Of a stretch of DNA of 64,000 nt, positions 1-9,690 are shown piece after piece. The position numbers were made by a program, and so were the translations under genes. The notes below the pieces were generated by a model. The model was not told the origin of the DNA, did not search any database, and saw only the letters and a list, made by a program, of their open reading frames with translations. Origin of the DNA: Vitis vinifera (taxonomy: Eukaryota; Streptophyta; Magnoliopsida; Vitales; Vitaceae); contig NC_081818.1 in NCBI RefSeq assembly GCF_030704535.1, forward strand, positions 25,459,001-25,523,000, written 5' to 3'. Positions within the stretch are counted from its first letter, which is position 1. Each line of letters opens with the position of its first letter.

Positions 1-1456
1 CAAGAAATTGGGCAATCAAGCAACTGGATGTAAATAATGCGTTCCTCAATGGAGATTTGCAAGAAGAGGTGTTCATGCAACAACCACAAGGGTTTATTGA
101 TGAGCAAAATCCTAATTTGGTTTGTAGACTTCATAAGGCCTTATATGGTTTGAAACAAGCCCCACGAGCCTGGTTTGAGAAACTTCATCGAGCATTATTG
201 AGTTTTGGATTTGTATCCGCCAAGTCTGACCAGTCACTATTCTTAAGGTTCACTCCTAATCATATTACCTATGTCTTGGTCTACGTTGATGACATTTTGG
301 TCATTGGTAGTGACACAGCTGCAATTACTTCCCTAATAGCTCAATTGAACTCAGAATTTTCCTTGAAAGACCTTGGGGAAGTACATTATTTCCTAGGAAT
401 ACAAGTTTCTCATACCAATAATGGACTACATTTGTCCCAGACTAAATATATTCGAGACTTGCTCCAAAAGACAAAAATGGTGCATTGCAAACCTGCAAGA
501 ACTCCCCTGCCCACTGGTCTAAAATTGAGAGTTGGAGATGGTGATCCTGTGGAGGATTTACATGGTTATCGGAGTACAGTAGGAGCTCTTCAGTATGTGA
601 CCATCACAAGGCCGGAGCTCTCCTTCAGTGTGAACAAAGTATGTCAATTTATGCAGAATCCTACAGAGGAGCATTGGAAGGTTGTGAAACGAATCTTGAG
701 ATATTTACAAGGCACTTTGCAGCATGGTTTGCATTTGAAGAAATCATCCAACCTTGATTTAATTGGATTTTGTGATGCTGATTGGGCATCTGATTTGGAT
801 GATAGACGCTCAACCTCAGGCCATTGTGTATTTTTGGGACCAAATTTGATATCTTGGCAATCCAAGAAACAACATATTGTTTCAAGGTCTAGCATTGAAA
901 TTGAATATCGAAGTCTTGCAGGTTTGGTAGCTGAAATCACATGGTTAAGGTCATTGTTGAGTGAGTTGCAACTTCCCCTAGCTAAGCCTCCTTTGGTTTG
1001 GTGTGATAACCTTAGCACGGTTTTGCTGTCTGCAAATCCTGTTCTTCATGCAAGAACAAAGCACATAGAGCTTGATCTCTATTTTGTTCGTGAAAAAGTC
1101 ATTCGGAAGGAGGTAGAGGTTCGCCATGTCCCCTCAGCTGATCAACTTGCAGATGTATTGACAAAGACAGTTTCCTCAACTCAATTTATTGAATTCAGAC
1201 ACAAACTCAGGATAGAAAACCTTTCTACCCTAAGTTTGAGGGGGGATGTTAGAGTAGATTAGTTAGGATCAGTTAAGAATTAGTTTTGGATTAGTCTTGA
1301 CAGCTCATGCTTAACAGATTGTAACAATACTTAAGCTGCAGAAATACAATAGAGAAAACAAAACAGAGTGCAGAGCAGAGTCTTTCAGTCAATCTTCCAA
1401 TAACCTTTTCCACTATCTTCTCTTCAGATTCTTCTTTCTTAAGAATTCTATCAACA
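1..1456 (+). mobile_element. Ty1/copia LTR retrotransposon, 3' part
   Basis: Fossil element cut by the left window edge. The visible coding part runs to about 1262 and contains the copia reverse transcriptase block around YVDDILVIG (near 270-305), then the RNase H block with the DADWASD, TKHIEL and ADVLTK motifs. It is followed by a G-rich polypurine tract (about 1238-1246) and a 3' LTR. The order RT, RNase H, PPT, LTR on the plus strand is that of Ty1/copia. The visible part reads open; whether the whole element is intact cannot be judged from here. Confidence 0.95.
1247..1456 (+). repeat. 3' LTR of the copia element
   Basis: It begins TGTTAGAG directly after the polypurine tract and probably ends in ...TCAACA near 1456 (uncertain by a few bases), giving about 210 bp. 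The 5' LTR and the first target-site copy lie outside the window, so the end could not be confirmed by comparison. Confidence 0.6.
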
Positions 1457-2080
1457 AGAACTTTAGATGGTTTCACATGCATCATTTGTATAATTAAGTC
1501 ATAACAATTTTGATCTTTACATATTTTTTCCATAAACCTGTTTGATAATGATTTTAAGAGGCATTTTTAGCCTTTCTCAAATCAGTTTCAAACATACTCT
1601 TAGATTGATATGGGGATTGTCCTGCTGCTTTTAGTAAAGTTTTACAAAAAAGATCAGGCAATTTGTCAAAGCATTTTAAAGAAGAAAAGACAACCAAGGA
1701 TGAGTTGATGGAATCTATTCAATTGCAAAAGCTACGCTGCACTGAACTGCACTGCACTTTTCCTGACTACTCAGATCTCGCCACCTTGTTTTGTCGGGTA
1801 ATCCAATTCCCCGGCATCACATCTCCGATCTACCTCCTCAGCGGATCAGTGGATAGCCTTCACCACCAGCTCACGCTCCAAGCTCAGCAATCGAAGACTC
1901 AAAATCGACATTTCAAAGGAAGAGATCTGCGATCCGTATATTTGATAACAAAACATCACCAGCTACATCAAAGCGAAAACCTAAAAACAAAATCAAAAGC
2001 CTAGGACAAAAAAAGATAAGAGAGAGAATAGAAGATAATCGCAGATCTAGAGAAACCCTAACAAATGGAGGAGGGGCAGT
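1457..2080. other. Spacer between copia LTR and DUF3339 gene
   Basis: No gene recognised. The part next to the DUF3339 stop (about 1750-2080) is less AT-rich and probably holds that gene's 3' UTR. An AAACCCTA telo-box-like motif lies at 2053-2060. The open frame at 1663-2004 has no ATG at its start and no family resemblance. Confidence 0.4.
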
Positions 2081-2290
2081 TCAGCCGGTGTAGATGTGGA
2101 GATGAAGAGCCATGATGAGGACTGCAAATATGGCGACGAAGATGAGAGTGTGAACGGCGATTGACTTGCCGTTGGTCTTCATGCCTCCGAAATCCACATG
2201 TCGGTAGTGTCCCGGTAACTGGAACAGTAGTCCTGGCGACAGCAGGACAAACAGCACCACGCCGACTAATACTGGCGCCCAGTCCGCCAT
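2081..2290 (-). CDS. DUF3339 family small membrane protein (copy 1)
   Basis: A single-exon gene of 69 codons plus stop, starting at an ATG (2288-2290) and ending in HIYTG. The sequence fits the plant-specific DUF3339 family (PF11820): an N-terminal MADW, a first hydrophobic helix (about residues 5-24) ending in the signature SPGLLFQLPG, a short polar loop with MKTNGKSI, and a second hydrophobic helix (about 45-65). Family members are about 68-70 residues, so this copy is full length. The molecular function of the family is not known to me. It is divergently arranged with the copy at 3364; the two starts are about 1.07 kb apart. No intron is needed in the coding part, though introns in the 5' UTR cannot be excluded. 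Confidence 0.9.
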   Translation of the reverse strand: MADWAPVLVGVVLFVLLSPGLLFQLPGHYRHVDFGGMKTNGKSIAVHTLIFVAIFAVLIMALHLHIYTG

Positions 2291-3363
2291 TTCAAATATA
2301 TCGCCGATCTGCTTTGGCTCCCTTTGTATCTCAGTCCCAGCCTAAGTAGTAGCAGTAGCTTCGAGGCGACGCTCCTTTTTGAGATTAGAAACTTAAGCCC
2401 TCGAATGTGACACTGGCGTTTAACTACCACCCACAGTTTTCGTAAGCACAAGAAGCAACAAGTGGCCTCTCCAACGCTAATACACCTTTATTAATATAGC
2501 CCTTCAGGAGTTAATTATTACGACTACGCCATTGTTCTTTTGAACCGATTGGCCCTTCCACAGAATAAATACCCATCTTTGTCTCTGGGTTTTGTCTAGC
2601 GAAATGTTATCATTGAATTAAAGTTTTTTTTTTTGTTTGGGAAGAATATATAGAATAATTTTGCATTAAAAAAATCGTAAAAATATAAATATATAATATA
2701 ACATAATATGAAATTTCTCACTCTTGACTTTAATGAATGAAAACTGCTTGGCTCGCTACACTAAATGCGAAGCTTACCGGACGGTTTAGGAAAGGAACAT
2801 CCCAGTCCAATCGATCTCAAAACTGGGTCCCAAATTCAAAATCGACTAAATAATAGCGCCCATCCTTTATCTCTGCCATTTGATTTTATATCCAAGCACA
2901 GCTGGACCGGACCGTCAAGCTTTTTGTTTGACCCAACGCCTCCCATCCTCTTTTTTATTATTAACTTTTGAAAGAAGCCCAAAGATGGGGCGAAGGTCCG
3001 GCTTAATTATAATTGATGGACGCTGGTAAGCACTGGACACCAACTCCCAAGCAACTAGAAGGACCGCAATTGATTACCATACACATAATGCTTGGAGAGT
3101 TAGCTGGCTAGCGCTTGTGGGCTTTTCACCATCTACTTCAAATTATGCTGACCCCTACCAACAAAGCGATAACAAAAACACAAAAGAGAAAAAAGATTTG
3201 TATTGATTTCCCATATCCCATACTTTATGGGATTCCATTCCCTCTCTGAAGTAGCTGCAGGCATAGTACGGCATCCGAAGGCTTTTTTATATGCTTGCTT
3301 GATACTTCTTCCACCTCTTCCTTTGCCGCATAGACAAAGTTGGAGCACTTGGTCAAGCTTAGG
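2291..3363. promoter_or_regulatory. Divergent intergenic region between two DUF3339 genes
   Basis: This 1.07-kb stretch lies between two divergent start codons and must hold both promoters and 5' UTRs. A TATA-like stretch (minus strand GGCTATATTAATAAAGG, about 2483-2499) lies about 200 bp upstream of the minus gene. The middle (2620-2720) is very AT-rich. No third gene is visible. Confidence 0.45.
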
Positions 3364-3570
3364 ATGAGGGATTGGGCAGCTCTGCTAATAGCTTCGGCCC
3401 TGTTTGCATTTCTGTCTCCGGGATTGATCTTTCAAATTCCTGGGAGGGAGCGACCTGCTGATTTTATGGGCATGAAAACTAATATAGCCGCTGTATTCGT
3501 TCATGCAGTTATCTACGGTTTGCTTCTCATTTTATTCTTCATTATTCTTAATGTTCACCTCTATGCCTAG
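3364..3570 (+). CDS. DUF3339 family small membrane protein (copy 2)
   Basis: A single-exon gene of 68 codons plus stop. I chose the ATG at 3364 (MRDWAALLIAS...) because it matches the M-x-DW start of the family; an in-frame extension upstream begins only at a TTG. It carries the family signature SPGLIFQIPGRERPADF between two hydrophobic helices (about residues 5-23 and 46-64) and ends in NVHLYA. Full length for DUF3339 (PF11820). It is the most divergent of the three local copies, for example MKTNIAAVFVHA where the others have a GKSI or GVSI loop. It lies tail to tail with the copy at 5221-5430. Function unknown. Confidence 0.9.
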   Translation: MRDWAALLIASALFAFLSPGLIFQIPGRERPADFMGMKTNIAAVFVHAVIYGLLLILFFIILNVHLYA

Positions 3571-5220
3571 GAGGTATGGAGACATCACTGGAAGCTTTTT
3601 TGAAAGCACAGCCTCAAGCCTCAGGACTCAGGCTTCAGCTCCTCTGGGACTGAATTTTGGAGTTTTTAGTCTTTTATTTGCTTATTGATCAGTGATGTAT
3701 TCCTGGTAATGAAGGAATATTCATACTTGTAGCTTATGGTCAAGCAAGTGCCTTAATAAACATAGTTGTGTTTCTTTCTATACAATAATTTTGATTGTCA
3801 AGAAAGCAGAGGATTAATGAAGATGTTATAAAGAATGTCATCCCACATAGCTAAATGATGGAAAATATAATCTTCTATGTCACAAATGGAAAGGGTGTTA
3901 GTCATCTCTTTAATTAATGTAGAAAATAGGAAAGTCTGCTTGTGATCCATTTGTTTTAAGCAGGATAGCATGAAAGTAAGCACACTGGCATGACTTTCCC
4001 AAAGAAATAGCAGGTAAGCACACCAGTGATTAACTCATGAATCGCAAACATAAACACACATTTGAAGACTCATAAATCACATAAGTGACACTTCCAGGTT
4101 TCAGAATGGTGCTGCAATCAATAATTTTCTACAGTAGAACATTCATTACTCTGATCTTGATACTGCTATTGATGTTCCTATCAGAATAAAAATAATGTTA
4201 ACCGGTCGTGTTTTGAATTATTAGCGGTTTTTTTATGGTGTACACAGAGGAATCCTAAATTCAGTCCCAGATTCTCAGCGAAATTGTTCACCCAACCTAA
4301 CAGGCATCAAGTGCTGTTAGCATATGTATACACATTTGATCCTCCTTCTAGCTTTTACCATCCACCTCTAAGCAGCACTTAATTCATGCTGGTGAACTAT
4401 GCTAGCATGTAGCTCATAGTATAAACATGCCATAGAGTCCAGTGAACTAATGGAAAACTGGATGAATTCAAATATCAATTGGAATAACCTAAGGAATGGC
4501 CTGTTCACTGTTACAATAGTTTATGAGAGAGTTCAACTAGTGACATCACACAAACATGAGGAAGAAAGCTACATATCTATGGCTTTCATTGCATTCTTCC
4601 CCCCTAAGCATCCAAACACGCCAGCCATCCCTGTCTGAGTCCATGGAGCCCTAGTCAATGTTCATCTAATAAATTACTTACATTACATGAATGTAGACAT
4701 TCTAGAGTTGTCAGTAATAAAATGATAATTTTAGTAATGACATAAGATCGTTTCTTGTTATATCATTTATGCAACGCGCTTATTAGCCGGTCACTCCAGC
4801 TTCTTTTATTTCCTCGAATTGAGATCAAATTAGATTTATGGTAATGAAGTAGAAACTGGGTCTCAAACAATTCTCTGAATATAGTTAATACGATATCAAA
4901 ATAAACCAAATTTCATAACAACAATGGTGATTAAAGACAGGTTCATTCACGATAACAGTTGACCATCACAAAAAAAAAAGTAATCATAATAACTAAGGAA
5001 CGGCAACATATGTAACACAACACTGATTAAGAAAATGCCTTTCCTAAGACTAAACCCTGTTGAACCCAACAAAGGATCAAGAGTTTGACTGATATATTAA
5101 TCAAATGTGTATTACTGATAGAACTAAGGCCAATGCAGAAAAATTATTAATACAGAGAACATCAATGTTGAACAATCCAAATGAATTCAATCCACCAACA
5201 GTGATGGGTTATGAAGGTTG
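3571..5220. other. Spacer between convergent DUF3339 genes
   Basis: AT-rich sequence without a recognisable gene. It should hold the 3' UTRs of both flanking genes. Several short open frames (3798-3983 minus, 4450-4638 plus) have no family resemblance. Confidence 0.5.
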
Positions 5221-5430
5221 TTAACCAATGTACATGTGCACACCAATTGCTAACAAGAAGATGCAGATGAGAGTGAAGTAGATGAGGGAATGAACCAGTA
5301 TGGACACTCCACTTGTTTGAAAGTTGGTGAACTCAATGAATCGGCCACGGCCTGGTATCTGAATCAGCAGTCCTGGCATCAATAGTATGAACAACATGAC
5401 TGACACAAACACAGCTCCCCAATCCGACAT
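5221..5430 (-). CDS. DUF3339 family small membrane protein (copy 3)
   Basis: A single-exon gene of 69 codons plus stop. The ATG at 5428-5430 gives MSDWGAVFVSVMLF, the canonical family start; a longer in-frame reading begins at a GTG and is rejected. The signature MPGLLIQIPGRGRFIEF follows the first hydrophobic helix (about residues 5-24), then QTSGVSILVHS and a second helix (about 46-65) ending in GVHMYIG. Of the three copies it is closest to what I recall as the typical DUF3339 (PF11820) sequence. Localisation to membranes is inferred from the two helices; the role is unknown. Confidence 0.92.
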   Translation of the reverse strand: MSDWGAVFVSVMLFILLMPGLLIQIPGRGRFIEFTNFQTSGVSILVHSLIYFTLICIFLLAIGVHMYIG

Positions 5431-7279
5431 CCTCCTTATTTCTATCACTGATTAGCAATGGCTAGCATAGAGGTAGAAGGGTGTTTATAAAGTGGTGGAG
5501 GTTTGGGGAAGAAGACAAAGCACTAATGACTAGGAAAAGCAAAGGTTGGAGAATCAAGCTATTCGGATTCACATTTCACAAAGAAGTCACATGCATGACC
5601 AGTGAATGATCAGCCAGAGCAAGTGAGGTGGGTGGGACTATGAATCCTGAAAAAAGAATCAATTTGGGGTTGCTTGTGAGATCAGAATTCTGGTTTTGGC
5701 TTTTCTAAGATCTACACATTCACGCCACTGTCATAAAGCCTTTTGATTCCAGCTAACCATTGTGGATTATGATATGTTCACCTGGATTACATAAAGAGTC
5801 CACTTAGTGGCTTCTTACCATGATTTAAAGCAAAACATGCAACCTAGGATTTGATTTGATTGTCTACTTTTTTCAGAAAAATCCCCACCTTCAACCTATA
5901 GCCATAAAAACAGCTAAAGTTCAACCCACTGATTTATATCCTGACAGTCAAAACAAGGCTCCTTCGCCGAGTTCTTGAATGATTCATATCTATCAACCAG
6001 AATAAGTCACACAAAAAGCAAAAGCCTTCTTGGGGTGTCAGCAACAAATGAAACATCCATGATTTATACCAACAAAAAGCGTGACAAAGAGGAAAATAGT
6101 TATAATTGCACAGAAAGACGCAAACCAAATGAAACCAGGCCTCTTTGCTGGGAAGTTGTACTAATTCCGCATGTTGAGTGTCCAATCCACCATTGGGTCG
6201 AGGGGACAAAACATTGGACATGCCCTCTCTCACAATTCCTTCAGAGATGGACTCCGGGTGCAGAGTTTTTTTGAAAACCACTGTACTAATCCAGCCCTTA
6301 TTATTGGACTGGAGACCAGCCCAAAAGAACCTAACTTCTACTTACATTGTCCTTGCTCCTTCGATAGTCTAAAAAATGAGGAATAATACAAATAGGCTTG
6401 TTAGAGAAAAACACTCAAAACCTTTATGTACACAATCATTTCATGATCAAGGTTATGACTCTGAACCGCACACATACTATCTGTTGAACCTGTTGCAGTT
6501 GACAAAATAGAAGGCAATGAGAAGTATTGAATCCAAAGAATTTGTGACAAGTTATTACTTCCCATTGGACACAGGTCTCAGCCATGGAGTACCGGAATGG
6601 AGGGATAGGTCAAGGAGGCTATGACCAATAAGTCATGCCCCTTGAATCCAGATCAAACAAGGTCAAATACTTTGATCAAGTGTCATCAATCATTACATAT
6701 AGGCGTCCTGGCAGCAAGACAAGTCAATTTATGCAAGCAAAAAGGGCAAATAAACAATTTGAGCTAGCATTCATCCATACAGATGCATACTAAACCATAA
6801 ACCACAGGTGTCCAAACACCCATTTGATTGCCTCATCCATAGCTTATACATAACATGCCATATATTCTTTAGTAGTTTTCGCTTTACCAGAGGCTTCTTC
6901 GTCAATTTCATTAAGGTATGAAAATCTCAAAAACCATCACAAATGGTTTACACTTTACACTCAAAACAATAGATCTGCCTGCAAACACGACACTATAAAC
7001 TGTAATTTTCCTTTGAATATGATCTCCATGAAAATAAACCTATATTTCAAATTATATGAAGAAAAAAATAATCCATAGATTAAAAAATTAACTAACAGCA
7101 AAATTCCCTGTCCAGTTAGCGCAACACAAACGCGATAAGAAATACATCCATCATGGTCCACCGTCACAAATATTCAGTACCACATAAATCAGGAGATCAT
7201 CCTTTTTGTTTGGTTGCTGGGAAAATCGTACGTCAGGGTAAAGAAAATTAAAAATAATTCATGGCAGCAATATTAGTTT
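5431..7279. other. Spacer between DUF3339 copy 3 and tRNA cluster
   Basis: Nothing recognised as a gene. The first few hundred bases should hold the copy 3 promoter. About 6080-6150 resembles 59190-59260 (a shared TAATTGCA-tAGAAAg-CAAATGAA...AGGCCTC pattern), suggesting two old copies of one dispersed repeat. The open frames here (5934-6281 minus, 5975-6274 plus) overlap each other on opposite strands and look fortuitous. Confidence 0.4.
7250..7254 (-). terminator. Pol III terminator of tRNA copy 1
   Basis: T5 on the minus strand, about 25 nt past the tRNA 3' end. Confidence 0.6.
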
Positions 7280-7361
7280 CGTCGACAGCAGGGTTCGAAC
7301 CTGCGCGGGCGAAGCCCAACAGATTTCAAGTCTGTCTCCTTAACCACTCGGACATATCGAC
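7280..7361 (-). tRNA. tRNA-Ser (anticodon UGA), copy 1
   Basis: An 82-nt tRNA gene on the minus strand, from GTCGATATG to a G discriminator at position 73. The acceptor stem GTCGATA pairs with TGTCGAC (one G-T wobble). The anticodon stem ACAGA/TCTGT encloses the loop CTTGAAA, giving anticodon TGA. The extended variable arm (TGGGCTTCGCCC) is the class II hallmark of serine tRNAs. The T arm has the B box GGTTCGAACCC. No CCA is encoded, as expected for a nuclear gene. It decodes UCA. A T-run terminator follows on the minus strand. Confidence 0.96.
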
Positions 7362-7408
7362 CTGTGGTTCCTGAGAAAATCTTATGAAAGGCTAAAGAAG
7401 ATTAATAT

Positions 7409-7414
7409 AAAAAA
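7409..7414 (-). terminator. Pol III terminator of tRNA copy 2
   Basis: T6 on the minus strand, 10 nt past the tRNA 3' end. Confidence 0.7.
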
Positions 7415-7424
7415 TATTTAATTT

Positions 7425-7506
7425 CGTCGACAGCAGGGTTCGAACCTGCGCGGGCGAAGCCCAACAGATTTCAAGTCTGTCTCCTTAACCACTCGGACAT
7501 ATCGAC
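7425..7506 (-). tRNA. tRNA-Ser (anticodon UGA), copy 2
   Basis: Identical over all 82 nt to the copy at 7280-7361, with the same class II variable arm, anticodon TGA and B box. It lies exactly 145 bp from its neighbours on both sides, inside a tandem repeat. The T6 stretch just downstream on the minus strand would end Pol III transcription. Confidence 0.96.
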
Positions 7507-7553
7507 CTGTGGTTCCTGAGAAAATCTTATGAAAGGCTAAAGAAGATTAATAT

Positions 7554-7559
7554 AAAAAA
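7554..7559 (-). terminator. Pol III terminator of tRNA copy 3
   Basis: T6 on the minus strand, 10 nt past the tRNA 3' end; lies in the duplicated spacer. Confidence 0.7.
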
Positions 7560-7569
7560 TATTTAATTT

Positions 7570-7651
7570 CGTCGACAGCAGGGTTCGAACCTGCGCGGGC
7601 GAAGCCCAACAGATTTCAAGTCTGTCTCCTTAACCACTCGGACATATCGAC
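7570..7651 (-). tRNA. tRNA-Ser (anticodon UGA), copy 3
   Basis: Third identical 82-nt copy, and the one at the 5' (minus-strand upstream) end of the array. The sequence on its upstream side (from 7652, CTTATACATT...) differs from the spacer next to the other copies, so 5' flanks are not shared, while the 3' flank is. Confidence 0.96.
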
Positions 7652-9229
7652 TTATACATTGTCCATGTTAACAGATAATTATTAATCCTGACATTACTTT
7701 GCATCAGAATGTCCATTGTTTGAATAGCATATATGGTTATAGATAAGAACCGAAATTAATTATTATATATTGGAAAGTGAAGTGAAACCTATCTTCTTTA
7801 TAGTCCAGGCGTCATCCATATGGATTTGGCTTTTCCTTCTTGTTGGACACACTCAAATCACTTTTTAATTCTTCTATTAGCTATTCTCTCCCACTAGGGG
7901 TGGGAGAAAAATTGACGACTCTCTGGACCCATATGAAGTTATCAACAATGACAGGTGAAGACACTCAAGGACCATATTTTCAAAAAGGTCTCCTTCTAAG
8001 ATTTGTATTTTTCCTAAAGATCTAGGAGAGAGAAAAAAATTGTCTTTGAAAGACATCTTACCTTAAATCGTCCAAAAACTTTTTATCATAGGAGAGAGAA
8101 AAAAATTGTCTAATTGCTATAAAATATTTATTGAGATGATCATAAAGTTTGTTAATAGTACTAAAGTATTTTTTTTTTTAATATTTACCAAAACCATCCA
8201 TCATATTATATATATATTTTTAGATCTCATTATTTATATCCTAATTTTTTTTATTTATGACTTTATATATTCATTTTAATAATTTGTGAAAATTTTTGCA
8301 CGATATAGAGAAGAATAGTTATATTCATCTTTTTAAATACAAGAAGATCGTCCATTTTTATGATCTTTATTTTAGGTCAAGGTGAATTTGTGTACCTTCA
8401 AATTTTGAGATAAACCATTCTCCTTGTGATTCATCCTCCTAATGATTCAATTTTCCATGCCATCATTTTATATTTTTTTAAATAATTTAAATTTTATCCT
8501 ACATATTCAACTATTATAAATAACATATCTTTAACATTGGTAAGATCGGAGCCCACATCATTTCGGATAAGAAGAGGATTTGTGGCTGGGAAATATCCAA
8601 TTGTTTGTTGCTGAGGACGTTTCTGCACATAATAAGACAATGTGAACAACATGCATGTCAGAGATAAAGTGAATGTCTAAAAGACGTTCTTGTTTTCCAT
8701 ATTGATTTTGATTTGGTTTTTTCTTTTCTTACCTACCACATTTTAAATTAATTTTTTCAGCAATCATAACATTCAAGGGTTCCTACTTTTGTTCAAAAGA
8801 TATGTGTCCTTGTTGTCAATGTATTGATTAGTATTTTGAAATTTACTTGATTAATTGTGAGCTCATACGTAACCAGTTCCGTAAAATTTTAAAAAAAAGT
8901 TTTTAAATTGAATAAATTTTATTAAAGAAATATTAATTTAATATTTATAGGAAGTTATTTTTTATTTTATGATATTTTTATTAGTAGTACATTTTCAAAA
9001 TCATAAATCTGACTTTGACTTCAATTTGAAGCAAAATCCAAAACAAAATGAAAGACTACTTGTTGCAAGAGCTTAATCAACACATTATCATTTTTTTAGT
9101 AAACAAATATTACATTTAGGTTAACATAATTAGAATTACAACTGAAAATCTTTCTTGTTTAAAATAAATTAATTAATCTCTTCAAAGTCTCAAATGAACT
9201 ACAAAAAAAATTAATTTTATAAAAAATAA
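7652..9229. other. AT-rich spacer
   Basis: No gene recognised. Contains one arm (8541-8640) of an inverted repeat pair with 11735-11850. A short duplicated phrase (GGAGAGAGAAAAAAATTGTC) occurs at about 8024 and 8091. Confidence 0.4.
8541..8640 (+). repeat. Old inverted repeat, left copy
   Basis: Reads GGATAAGAAGAGGATTTG and neighbouring sequence that recurs in inverted orientation at 11735-11850. Both copies also share an ACATCATTT-GGAT lead-in and a GGGAAATATCC-like follow-on. Diverged, family unknown. Confidence 0.6.
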
Positions 9230-9690
9230 TATGGTATATTATTAAATTTTATTATTTAATAAATTGAAATGTACATGACTATACCCCATTATTTTGAATT
9301 CATGATTTATTAAGAATCGAAAATTTTTGGATTTTTTTATGCTATATTTAAAAAGTGTATATCATAATGGGCAATATCGGTAAAATATTTTTTATTTTTT
9401 CAATATTTTTTTATATGAATAATTCTAAATTATGAAAAAATTCATCAATAGTATAATTAAACGTGGAAGACAACCGTCAATCGGAACTTTGGGAGTAATT
9501 TTAGAAAGGGCATGGAACATCTCCAAGATTAGACCGTTAGGAAGAGAATTTGAAGTTGCTAACTGCCCGTTTGCGTGGAAGGAAAAATGGAAATTATTAT
9601 ACTTTGGACTAGTGGTGTTCGAATTTGTTTGCTTTGGATTTTTTATTTTTTATTTTTTGTCTTAAACAAATCTTGTGGAAAAAGGAAATT
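9230..9690 (+). repeat. Diverged third copy of the segment upstream of the MFS units
   Basis: Matches, with many differences, the left end of units A (11935-12570) and B (27628-28240): a TTTTTTTATGCTATATTTAAAA block, then GGAACATCTCCAAGAT, then a block with AAAAATGGAAAT and a TTTTG-ACTAG-GTGTT-GAATTTGTTT pattern. The MITE that sits in units A and B is not seen here. The 77-codon open frame at 9432-9665 lies in it but the other copies do not keep it open, so it is probably not coding. Confidence 0.6.

Larger units (their letters stand above)
7280..7651 (-). repeat. Tandem tRNA-Ser array, 145-bp period
   Basis: Three tRNA genes separated by two 63-bp spacers (7362-7424 and 7507-7569) that are identical to each other. 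The 3' flank of copy 1 (about 7211-7279) resembles the same spacer but is clearly diverged, which suggests the original tRNA with its 3' flank was amplified recently, after that flank had aged. Confidence 0.9.

Noticed and set aside
1663-2004. 113-codon plus-strand open frame
   Set aside because: Starts at a non-ATG codon, has no recognisable domain, and lies in the likely 3' UTR of DUF3339 copy 1.
3340-3363. N-terminal extension of DUF3339 copy 2 and, likewise, of copy 3 (5431-5448)
   Set aside because: The extensions begin at TTG and GTG; the ATG that follows matches the family start exactly.
7280-7651. CRISPR-like appearance: three 82-bp repeats with 63-bp spacers
   Set aside because: The repeats fold as complete class II tRNA genes and the two spacers are identical, so it is a tandem tRNA duplication in a plant nucleus.
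9432-9665. 77-codon open frame as a small gene
   Set aside because: The homologous segments at 12400 and 28070 do not keep it open.
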